Origin: Lobulomyces angularis
Taxonomy: Eukaryota > Chytridiomycota > Chytridiomycetes > Lobulomycetales > Lobulomycetaceae
Length of the DNA: 14,524 nt
Direction of reading: 5' to 3'
NCBI GenBank assembly: GCA_027604685.1
Contig: JADHYX010000494.1
Location: 1 to 14,524, forward strand
The position numbers and the translations under genes are program-made. The notes under the pieces were generated by a model. That model worked only from the letters and a program-made list of their open reading frames with translations, made no database searches and was not told the origin of the DNA. Shown piece by piece: positions 1 through 11,700 of the stretch (the first letter of the stretch is position 1; every line of letters begins with the position of its first letter).

Positions 1-26
<26 letters not shown>
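1..26. repeat. Poly(A) homopolymer at the window edge
   Basis: The window opens with 26 consecutive A residues, followed by further A and T runs to about position 70. This lies upstream of the 3' splice site of the first visible Cdc5 exon, so it is most likely inside an intron. Similar runs occur in most introns and intergenic regions here. Their exact lengths are liable to sequencing or assembly error. Confidence 0.8.
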
Positions 27-34
<8 letters not shown>

Positions 35-101
35 ATCTTAGACTTTTTTTAAAAAAAAAAAAAAAAAAATTATCATTTAACATTTTTAATTTTATTTGTA
101 G

Positions 102-2617
<2,516 letters not shown>

Positions 2618-3125
2618 AAAAAATTAAAAACTAATAATGATAATTCTTTTTTTTTTTTTATTTTTTGTTTTTTTTGTTTTTTATAATGTACATTTTTTTT
2701 TTTTTCCCCTTCACTCTCCACTTTTTTTTTTCTTAAATATATTTAAAATCAATTTTCTTTCCTCTCCTACTCTTTTTTATATGAATGTTTTTTTTTATAA
2801 TTAAAAAAAAGTTAAAAGATAAAAAGTTAGAAAAATAATTAACATTTATTTTATGTTATTTTTTTAAACTAATATAATAGAACCAAAAAAAAAAAGATAT
2901 TAATGGAAAGAAAAAAAGGAAAAATAATAATAATTAAAAAAATTTTTTTATAATTTTTTTTTTTTTGTTTTAAAAAAAAATATAAAAAAAAGAGATAGAA
3001 AAAAAATATTAATTGAATTATATCAAAATAAGGAAATATTATTATTATTTTTTTTTTTTAAACAGGAAAAGTTGAAGTTTTATAAACAGGATTTTGAGAA
3101 TTTTTTTTGAAAGAAGGATTTCTTG
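2618..3125. other. Convergent 3' intergenic region, no gene seen
   Basis: This 508-nt stretch separates the stop codons of the convergent Cdc5 and RING-CH genes, so it must hold both 3' UTRs and both 3'-end formation signals. It consists mainly of long T tracts in the first half and mixed A/T tracts in the second, with a short pyrimidine-rich patch near 2705-2775. I found no open frame with coding character, no tRNA-like structure, and no single clear polyadenylation hexamer I could assign to either gene. Confidence 0.6.
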
Positions 3126-3908
3126 CTACGACGATGAGCCTGGCTTTAATGGATAGTTATTATCAACTAGAGGTAGTACTTCCCGTTTGTAGTGTCCACT
3201 TGTAAAAGATAAAACGATGTGCCATGTTGCAATCTAAAAAAAAAATAAAAAACAAAAAAAATTAAAAAATTTTTACATTTGTTGCGTGAGAAAATAATAG
3301 CATTCCTAAGCTAAAGAGACTAGTAATTTTATATTGAGCATATTCTTCCCCTTCCAAAAATAAACTTTTTCCGGTTTTTTTTACTAATAAAACACAATAA
3401 TAAGTTAGAACCAAAACAGAGATAGTCATTAAAAACATAGCATAGCATAAAAATTTATCCTTGAGTAAAATTATGAATGGTGAAATTGGTTTACTCAAAA
3501 CTACATAATCGTCTTTGCATCTTGTACAAAAATATTCTCTAGGGTTACTTTTATAATTATTTTCTGGATCGTATTGACTGTTATTGTTTCTTGATGAGGA
3601 TGAGGAGGGTAAAGAATCTACGAATTTGTTTACACAGAGTTGATGAATGTATTGAAGATCTGGGTCTTTACAACCTTTACAGACTATTTTATTTTATTTT
3701 TTTTAAGGTATTAATATAAATCAAAAATAATTAAAAAATTTTTAAAAATACCCCTAATTAGAGGGTTAACTGAAGTTTCAGTTGACTCCCAACAGCACCT
3801 AAAATTCAATACAGAATTTAAAATTGAAAAAAAAAAAAAAGTCTGTGTATCGTACCAGCATCTCCCTTTAACTAAGGGTACAGTTTCTTCCATTGAAAAA
3901 GTTGACAT
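3126..3908 (-). CDS. RING-CH (MARCH-type) membrane E3 ubiquitin ligase
   Basis: Four exons on the minus strand: 3908-3856, 3798-3752, 3683-3277 and 3233-3126, giving 204 residues. Introns are 57, 68 and 43 nt. The spliced N-terminus carries a C4HC3-like zinc set: C17-x2-C20 (in RCWCCWE), C35-x2-C38 (VCKGC), H47-x2-C50 (IHQLC) and C86-x2-C89 (CTRC). The opening CW and the CKGC...IHQxC block resemble the RING-CH domain of MARCHF5-type ligases, which ubiquitinate membrane proteins. Two hydrophobic segments follow, about residues 111-134 and 153-178, so it is probably an integral membrane protein. The target membrane cannot be told from sequence. Oddities: the usual C-x-C of RING-CH is replaced by C-x2-C, and a 35-residue Ser/Asn-rich insert separates H-x2-C from the last pair. 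The protein is shorter than MARCHF5 (about 280). The fold call is fairly secure; orthology to MARCHF5 is only a suggestion. Confidence 0.8.
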
Positions 3909-4573
3909 TTTTGAAATTTAAAGAAAAAAAAAGGATTGAGAGATGTATAACAAGCTGTTCTTTTATAAACGAGTTATAAAATTTTTTTTATTTTATGAGG
4001 TTGTTAACAAAGCTGGTTGATTTTGATTCGAATTTTTTTATTTTCTTTAATTTTTTTTTTTATTATAAACTTTGGAAGTAAAATAACAAAAAAAAAAAAA
4101 AAAAAAGTTTTATTTTTTATGATTTTTGAAAAAAATTCCTCTCAAAAAGGTTGTTACACGAGGTCATTTTCTAAAACCAAAAAAATATAGTAAAACATTC
4201 AACAATAAAATTGAATTTTTTTTTGTTGTGAAAAATAAAATTTAAAACAACTTTTTTTTTTTTTAATGCTTTATTTTAATTTTATTTTTATTTTATTATT
4301 TTTGTTCCAAAACTGAATTTTTTATTTTAAAAAGTTTTTTTTTTTTTTTTTCTTGCAAAATTAAATGTTGATTTAAAATCCATTTCATTTTTTTATAATT
4401 TTTTTTTTTTTTTTTAATTTTTTTATTTTGACAAATTTTTAATTTAAGTTTTGTTAAAAATTGTAAAATTTCTATTTTTTTTTTTTTTTTTTTCGCGTTT
4501 TTTTTAGCTAAACAAAAAAAAACATACCAAACAAAGTTTTGTTAATCTACCTCATTAAACAATTTATCCAATT
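3909..4573. promoter_or_regulatory. Divergent intergenic region, AT-rich, presumed promoters
   Basis: These 665 nt lie between the starts of the RING-CH gene (minus) and the coiled-coil/RING gene (plus), so they should contain both promoters and 5' UTRs. The stretch is dominated by poly(T) and poly(A) tracts of 10-21 nt. An isolated TTTCGCG occurs at 4491-4497, flanked by T tracts. A small open frame from the ATG near 3994 encodes about 28 mostly hydrophobic residues and looks like chance. I cannot place a TATA box or initiator, because TATA-like strings are everywhere. Confidence 0.5.
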
Positions 4574-7033
4574 ATGAATTTAAAGGTAAGTGAGCTCGAC
4601 CAGCATACACAAACAAGTGTTAGAGGTATTAGATATTTTAAAAAACAAACTCATCATCCCATTTATATCATCTTTAAAGGAGGACATGCTCTTAGAAAAA
4701 TTAAAGCAAGATGCGATGATTTATATGTTTTAAATTTGCGTAAAATTTTAAAAACTCTAAAAAAAAAAAATAAGTTGTTGTTTAAATTTTTTTTTTTTTT
4801 TTTTTGAAGAATACCAACAGGATATCAACAAATCAGAAAAGTTAATAACAACATTAAATTCAGATAGAGAAAATTTAAGAGGTTGAGTACATCAAAAATT
4901 CTTTTGATTTTTTTTTTTTAATTGGAAAAAATAAAATGTACTTAGTTATTGATTTTTTTTTTTAGTGGAATTATATGATAAAATTAGTAAAATTGGTTCG
5001 TTTAAAAATACGTAATTTCAATAATAAATTTTAATTAAAAAAAATAAAAATATATTTTTTTTTTTTTTTTTTTTTGAACAAAAAAAAAAAAAAAAAAAAG
5101 AACTGAAACTGAATTAATTTTACAAGAGGAAATTAAAAAAAAGAAAAAAATTGAGCAGGAAAACTTTTTTTATAAAAAACAAATTAAGGACTTAACAACT
5201 GAAGCTGAGAAGTTAAATTTAAAACTAAATGAAATACACTTGATTAGAACACAACAGGATATCGTAATTCAAGAGCAAAAAATTAAAGTTGACAGTGCAG
5301 ATGCTATTCAAGCGTAAAAAAAGTAAAAAAAATAAAAAATTTAAAGTTTTTTTTTTTTTTCCTTTACTCAAAGTGATCAATTGTTCCAAATTGACGAATT
5401 AAAAGTAGTTGTTGTTAAGTTGACTAGACGAAATGAAACTTTAGAAAAAACTTTAGCGTAAATTATATACCTAAAACTGTACTCAAAATTATTAAAAATA
5501 AAAAAATCCAAAAAAAAAAATATGATAGGCAGCTTACGGAAAAGAATAACTATTTGACCCATATGGAAACTACTTTTCAAGAAGAAAATAGTCAATTACA
5601 AAATAAGCTAAAGTAATAATTTTAGTTGCCATCCAATACATTTAATTTTTAATATTATTTTTTAGAGATATGATTGAAGAGAATGCCATGATTACTACTA
5701 ATTATCAAGCAATAAAAAGAAATCATGATTTAAAAAGGCAAGAGTTTGAAGAACTTACAACTGGTGACGGACAAATTGTTTTTTGTCAATATTAATTGCT
5801 TTTTTTTTTTTACCTTTTTTCAACAAAATTTTAAAACAATAGAACTGGAAGAAGCGAAATCTGCTTGTCAATTATCAATTGTATATTTAATATAATTTGT
5901 TTTTAAAACGCTATAATCTTTTTATTCTGCAATTAGAGACATAAAAGAGTTATTCAAAATGAGTGTCAGGTGGTCACTAAAGAAAAAGAAGAAATGATCG
6001 AAAAAAATAAAACCTTGGAAACAATCTTACTAAAAAAAGAAAAAGATATCAGCGAACTGTTAACAAAAGTAAATGATACTATCAACGATTATGAAATGAA
6101 ACTGGAAAAAAAAGAAGAGCAAATGTGGGCGATGTCGCTGCAAATGACTGAAGAAAGTCAAAAGCAAAAACATATTAACATTGATCCTGATTTTATTAGT
6201 GATATTGAAAAAAAATGGCAAGGTATTTATGCTTAATTTTTTATTTTATTTTTTTTTTTGGAAAATTAACTTTAACATATATATGATAATTCTAGCTAAA
6301 GAAAATATTTTACAAGTTGAAAACAAAAGATTAATGCATGTTAATACTCAAAAGGATGAAACAATTAAAAGTAAAAAAAAATCCCTTTTTTCTTTGCAGA
6401 ACTAAATATACGTTTGAATTTAAATAGATTTGAATCACAGGGTCCAGGAACTTACTAGTAAGCAGTTCCAACCTAGAATGGAAAGACTAAAAGAAATTGA
6501 AAATGATATTCAAGAAAAAATGGAAGAATATTGTTTAGGGGAAGAAAGAATGGAGGTTAATATTCTTAAAAAAAAAATATATAAATTTTTTTAATTTAAT
6601 AGACTGGATTCTTATGTCCGAAGGATTTAAAAATATTTCAAAAACCTCACACATTTTATCCTTGTGGGGTATGTTAAAATTTTACATAAAAAATAAAAAT
6701 CAATTCAATTCTGTTATTTTTTAATATTTTTTTCCTTTTTTTTTTTTTTTACCTTATCCCAGCACACTTACTGTTTAGAATGTGTTGAACACATAAAGGA
6801 TGAGAATTATGATAGGCTAAAATGCATTGTTTGTGACACACCAGTGACCACAATGTTCCGTAATGAGCAATTAGAAAGATTAGCGGAACAATTCAGTCAA
6901 AGAAAAGCACTGACTTTGGGATTTCTGGGATGGTATAAAATATATTAAAAAATTAAAACAATTTTGTTTATAAAATTCTTTTTTTCTTCAATAAAGGGTA
7001 AAAACATTTAACAGTGGTGAAATAGCTGAATAG
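4574..7033 (+). CDS. Long coiled-coil protein with C-terminal degenerate RING finger
   Basis: Unrecognised family; probably a RING-type E3 ligase or scaffold (inference). Fourteen exons: 4574-4739, 4810-4881, 4966-5011, 5101-5313, 5374-5457, 5529-5612, 5666-5763, 5843-5880, 5937-6222, 6296-6370, 6428-6555, 6603-6668, 6763-6932, 6997-7033. They sum to 1563 nt (520 residues) with all phases consistent. Residues ~60-430 are Lys/Glu/Gln/Leu-rich with heptad character, almost all coiled coil. The RING spans residues 435-476: C435-x2-D438, C451-x-H453-x2-C456-x2-C459, C473-x2-C476. The second zinc cysteine is therefore Asp. About 44 residues follow, with an LERLAEQFSQRKAL helix. Bre1 is unlikely because its RING lies at the extreme C-terminus. 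The start at 4574 is supported by an in-frame TAA 18 nt upstream (4556-4558), but the first exon is ambiguous in frame (see findings). The stop is TAG, 142 nt before the stop of the convergent hydrolase gene. Confidence 0.85.
5081..5100 (+). other. Unusual 3' splice site after a pure A tract
   Basis: The intron 5012-5100 of the coiled-coil/RING gene ends in about 19 A residues directly followed by the acceptor AG (A at 5099, G at 5100). Other introns here usually end in a T-rich tract. The site is forced by frame: the donor at 5012 leaves phase 2, and only joining at 5101 keeps a long coiled-coil frame open. A T tract of about 20 nt does precede the A tract and could act as a displaced polypyrimidine tract. 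Confidence 0.7.
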
Positions 7034-7175
7034 ATTTGCCCTTATTAAATATGTGGTATAACTATTTTTTGTTATCCTAATTCTTAAATAAAATCCTTAT
7101 ATTAATGTTAAATCATAATTAAAATACAAAACATTGCAACTTTAAAACTTTATATAATCTGTAATTTAATTTTTT

Positions 7176-8277
7176 TTAAACTCCTTGACCTTTGTCAGCC
7201 AAAAAATTTTCCACCAAAGATAAAAATTCTTTGGGTCTCTCAGAGTGTACCCAATGACCAGTATCCAGATATTCTATAGTAGAATTAGGAAAGTACTTCT
7301 GAATACTATCTTCTCTTTCTTTTACTACATAATCACTTTTACTCCCCTAAAAAACAAAGATAACAAAAAAGGAAAGTATAAAAAAAGTATTAAAATTTAT
7401 AAAAATTTATCATACAGCAATAAACAAAGATTTTCCAAAAAATTTACAATTTTCATCGACTTCAAACTTTCCCAGGTTTTGATAATTTCTTTTTAAAGAA
7501 TCTAAATTGATCCTAAATTTATATAATCCTTTATTGTTTTGCTTTAAATTTGTCAATAAAAAGCTTCTAATTTCCTTTTCCTGTTATTTTTTTTTTTTTT
7601 TTTAAATTAAAAAAGAAGAGTTATGACATTGGTATTCCATAATTATTAAAATACAGGTATTTCAGTTGCTAATATTTTATCTGCTTCGTTAGCGGATTGA
7701 ACTCCTTTTTTATCAATCTGAATCATCAAATCAATGTAGTTTTGCATCGCCTTTGACATCCTCATATCTACTGGTGCCATATCAACAATTAAAAGTTGGT
7801 TAACTACAGAAGAGGAATTTAATGCTAAGTTCATCGCCACCTTAGCACCCATTGAGTGGCCTACAAAATTTTGTTTAAATTTTTTTTTTTCCTTTTTTTT
7901 TGAAGTTATACCTAAAACATTGATTTTATTAAGGCCGATGCTTTTAGCAACATTTAAAACATCATTTACCATTACTTGATAATTAAAAGTGTTAGAATGA
8001 AAGCTATCCCCGTGATTTCTTAAATCGAGAGTATAAATGTTTGATTTTAATCTAAAAAAAATATTTAAAAATTGTAATGGTAAAATTTAAAGGATTCTTA
8101 GGTTAACTAAACATTAAAAAAATTTAAATGCATTAACCTTTGGTGAATTTGTTTTGAAATTGCTCCAAAATTTTGCTTGGAACCAAATAATCCATGAAGT
8201 ATAAATAAAGGAGTACTATTTCGATAATTTGATTGAACTAAAGAATTAAAGGCTAGTATTTTTTCAATATTTGACAT
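7176..8277 (-). CDS. ABHD11: ABHD11/Imo32-like alpha/beta hydrolase
   Basis: Five minus-strand exons: 8277-8138, 8051-7912, 7860-7655, 7580-7416, 7346-7176, giving 273 residues. Introns are 86, 51, 74 and 69 nt. It is an alpha/beta-hydrolase of the ABHD11 family, which in animals and yeast is mitochondrial; its true substrate is not settled by sequence. Motifs: the oxyanion-side FILHGLFGSKQNF (residues 25-37), LDLRNHGDS (55-63), the nucleophile elbow GHSMG with Ser96, the candidate acid Asp222 in GSKSDYV, and the catalytic His248 in DTGHWVHSERP. The cap segment SFLLTNLK...FRINLDSL also matches the family. The length is slightly below human ABHD11 (315). The chosen ATG is at 8277; an in-frame ATG at 8310 would add MIFLLCQVVFR, a short hydrophobic/basic lead that could aid import. 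The intron 7861-7911 splits the Gly94 codon just before the nucleophile. The gene is convergent with the RING gene and divergent from the Unc13-like gene. Confidence 0.93.
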
Positions 8278-8736
8278 TCTAAACACAACTTGGCACAATA
8301 AAAATATCAAAAAGTTGTAATTCTTTTTTTTTTTTTAACTATTTGACCACTCAAGTAGTTTTATACCAGATGCTAATGATGTAAAAAAGTAGAAAAAAAA
8401 TATAAAAAAGTTTCAAAAGTTGATCCAAACTGAAAAAAAAAAATGCTTTACTTTATTTTATAAAAGGAGGCTTGCCAATAGAAATTATTTACTTCTGGAA
8501 AAAAAAAAAAAAAGATATTATTTAAAAAAAAATTTTTTTTTTCTTTTAAGATTCGAAGGTTATCTTAATAACAAATAAAATTCAATTTAATTTTCAAGTA
8601 GTTTTTTTTATTTGTTATATAGCATCAAATTAAATTTAATCAATTACTACTATTTTCCTCTTTTTTTTTTTTTTTTATACCTTCAAATCAAGTTCAATTT
8701 TCAAAATTTTCAATTTTCATCACTTAAATATTTTAA
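8278..8736. promoter_or_regulatory. Divergent intergenic region between hydrolase and Unc13-like genes
   Basis: About 460 nt (426 if the hydrolase starts at 8310) lie between two divergently read genes and must carry both promoters. The stretch contains poly(A) and poly(T) tracts near 8323-8336, 8427-8442, 8500-8513 and 8662-8677. A GGAGG occurs near 8466. I see no open frame of coding character and no structured RNA, and I cannot assign specific factor sites. Confidence 0.5.
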
Positions 8737-11700
8737 ATGTCAAATAGAATAAATAGGGATGAAAATGGATTTTTTTCTGCCTCTCCTACGAACTTAGTTA
8801 GTAATCCCCTAGCAACTCTCCTTTCTCAACAACAACAAAGACCATCAACCTCAAGCAGCAGAGAAAAAGTAGTAAACAACAGAGATCGTTCGAATTCTAG
8901 ACAGAGAGCAGGTAGTAGTGATGATCATAATTATAGAGAACCTTCTCAAAATTCCCTTGCAACTAGGTCGCAAACTACCAGAAATCCACCCACTCAAAGT
9001 TTAAGCACAACTAGTGGAACACAATTATATAATGATTTTATGAAGGATTTAAATGAATTAACTGAAACTACATCTTCAACTGTTAACATTAATTCGAACA
9101 ATAGAACAACTGCAAACAGCAATCCCTCTAGAACTACGACAAACGCAAGACAAGCGTTACGGCAAACTGATACAAGACAAGCTACAGATTCCAATGAAAA
9201 TTTTTCCAGATCCCAAACTCAAATAAGAACCAGGCAACTAGAGGAAACAAATTCCGAAGAAAGTGGCCAACGAAGATATCAGCGAGACAATGATAGCTTA
9301 TCACGAACCTCAACAAAAAATATTAGGTCTGAATCTACTGATAATGAAGTAAAAAGATCTCAAACTCGAAATATGCGAGAAGAGCGACGAGTAAACAATT
9401 TTGGTAGCTCTCCACAGGAGGATTCGATATTGCCAAGAGGAGGGTTATCAAGGTTTATTTATTGAAAAAAAAACTAAAATTAATTATTTTTAGAAACAAC
9501 TCAAGAGAATTAGACTCCTCAAACTCTCGATCCAAAATTAGCAATAGTGCAAATACATTAGATGCACTTTTAAACTCGGATGAGTTTTTAAATAGAAATC
9601 AATCATCAAGAGAACGAAGGCCAAGTGTGAAATCTCCCATCAACATTAGCACTGAAAATTTGGATCTTGGAAATATGAAGTAATATTATATTTTATTGAC
9701 CTAATTAAAATAAAACTGATTGGATACCAATAGAATTAGAAAACCTTCCGCTGAGAGCAATTCTATTAGAGAAAATCTTTCACGAGACAGAGAGGTTAAA
9801 GATAAAAATTTCCGAGATGGGGAGAATTTACCTCGAGAAACAAATTTCAGAGTTGGTTCTTCTAGGGAGCCGTCTTTGAGAGAGGCATCCCCTCGAGATA
9901 GTGAAGGAAAAAGATCTAGACCATTTTCAGAAAAAACAGCTGCAGTTGGAAATGAAAAAGGAAGATATGAACGAAAATCTGCTACATCAGAATCTCGTTT
10001 CGAAAGGGCAGGTGAGGAAAGAAGAATTAGAACAACGGAAGAGAGAATTGCCGAGCGTGGGGCGAGAGAAAATAGATCTGCATCAAGAACTAGAACAGCT
10101 CCTGTAACGAATGGTTCTGTTGCCTCTCAACCACGTGAAGAAGATCATACTCCAGTGGTGTCAGCTCCAGTTGACGAAAGCGTATGAAATTTTGTCTAAG
10201 TTTATTTGTATAATGTAAAAAATCATTAGATCATAGTAAAAGAATATATTCTTGCCTTAATGAAGACCTTGGAGCTAGATCAGGTTCCTACCCCAGACCC
10301 GGATGATTTTATTTCCAGTGATGGTTTTAGTATCTGGCAACAATCAATTGGCACATCTATTCAAGGAGTATTATGTGAAATTTTAGAAAATAAGTTTATT
10401 ACTCAAAAGGAGGAGGCAGAAATGAACAAAAAAAGGAAAGAAAAGGAAAAAGAAAAGGAAAAAGCAAAGGAAAAGGAATCTGGGGTTGTAGTAAATTTAT
10501 TTTTCAAAATTGTGGAAGCCAGAGGTTTGTTAGCAAAAGACAATAAAACAAGGGATGCTTATTGTTTTATCGAATTTGGGGATTTGAACAACAAGGAGAA
10601 AAAAAAAGATAAAGATTTGGGGAAGGAAGGATTTAAAACCCAAGTTGTAAATGATACAAATAATCCAATTTGGAATCAACACATAAATATACCTGTGAAA
10701 AATTTAACTGATACAGTTAGCGTTAATTGTTGGGATCAAAAGAAGGACGATTTTTTGGGAAATGTTAAGCTTTCAATTGGTGAACTAATTAGTACTGGCG
10801 CAAAGGGAGGATACCAGCGGAGATGGTGTAATTTGCTACCAAAAGACGAAAAAAAAAAAGATAAATATGTTGGTGGAGAAATTTTAATTGAATTTTGTGT
10901 TGATAATACCAAACCTGTATTAATTTCTTAGAACTTTTAATATGATATTAAAAAATTTTTTATAGGCTATTGCGGGACAGTCAAATACTGCTGTTGAAAG
11001 AATGAACAATATTCAAGCTCAACTTCTTCAATGTAAAATAAATTTTAAAAGTATGTACAAAGTTTTATTGAGAAATTGTTTGGAGCTGGACATGCTTTCT
11101 CAGCAATCTACCATTAATGACAGAACAACTGAACTTCAAACTGACGAATCTAAAGCTACTTTGGAAGTTCTAGGAAATCAATGGGCTGTTGGTGATGCCT
11201 TCAAAATCATTGCCTTACTGGAACTATTGTTTGAAAAATATAAGCAATACCTAATACCTTACAATGCCTTAATGCGGTGTATGGAGGAGGTTCACATTAG
11301 ACGAAAAAAAACAGGTTGGCTTGGTTTAGAGGTAAATTTTCAAAACTGTGTATGTACTAATTGCAATTTCATTTAATTGATAGAAAAATTCATTACTCGA
11401 TTTATTGGAAGAAATGTATTCATATTCCCAAACACAAGTGACGAAGTATAAGGAATTTTATCCAAAAAATAAACCTTCGGGTGGCTTAAGCACCACAATT
11501 TTATTTATGAGAATGATTTATAAAAATCCAGTTTATGTTGACGCTCATCCTGAAATGCCAGTGAGTTTTAAGGAAACTTTAAAATCGGTCATGACCAATG
11601 CAGCTGTTTCCAGATATCAGAAATTACAAGAACTGTGCTCTCCTTTTGACGAAAGTGATGTAGATGGTGTTATTGAAGGATTACTGAAATTTGCGGAAAT

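Noticed and set aside
3277..3683. Cys-rich segment next to membrane helices suggested a DHHC palmitoyltransferase
   Set aside because: There is no DHHC motif. The Cys/His spacing and the CKGC...IHQxC block fit RING-CH instead.
4578..4680. Perfect-looking GTAAGT/GTGAGC donors early in the coiled-coil gene, pairing with the acceptor at 4679
   Set aside because: GTAAGT leaves phase 0 and leads to a stop in the next exon. GTGAGC would be in phase, but the excised stretch has coding-like composition and no T tract, so I kept a single exon while noting the doubt.
6400..6427. Acceptor TTTGCAG at 6399 as the end of the intron starting at 6371
   Set aside because: Using it leads to a stop codon within 20 codons. 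The next AG at 6427 restores the coiled-coil frame that runs into the RING exon.
6603..7033. Coiled coil plus RING suggested Bre1/RNF20 (histone H2B ubiquitin ligase)
   Set aside because: The Bre1 RING has all cysteines and sits at the very C-terminus. Here the second Cys is Asp, about 44 residues follow, and the N-terminal region shows no Bre1 signature.
7245..7496. 83-codon plus-strand frame across the hydrolase 3' exons
   Set aside because: It is antisense to the exon with the catalytic His and runs through an intron; low-complexity Lys/Ile/Tyr composition.
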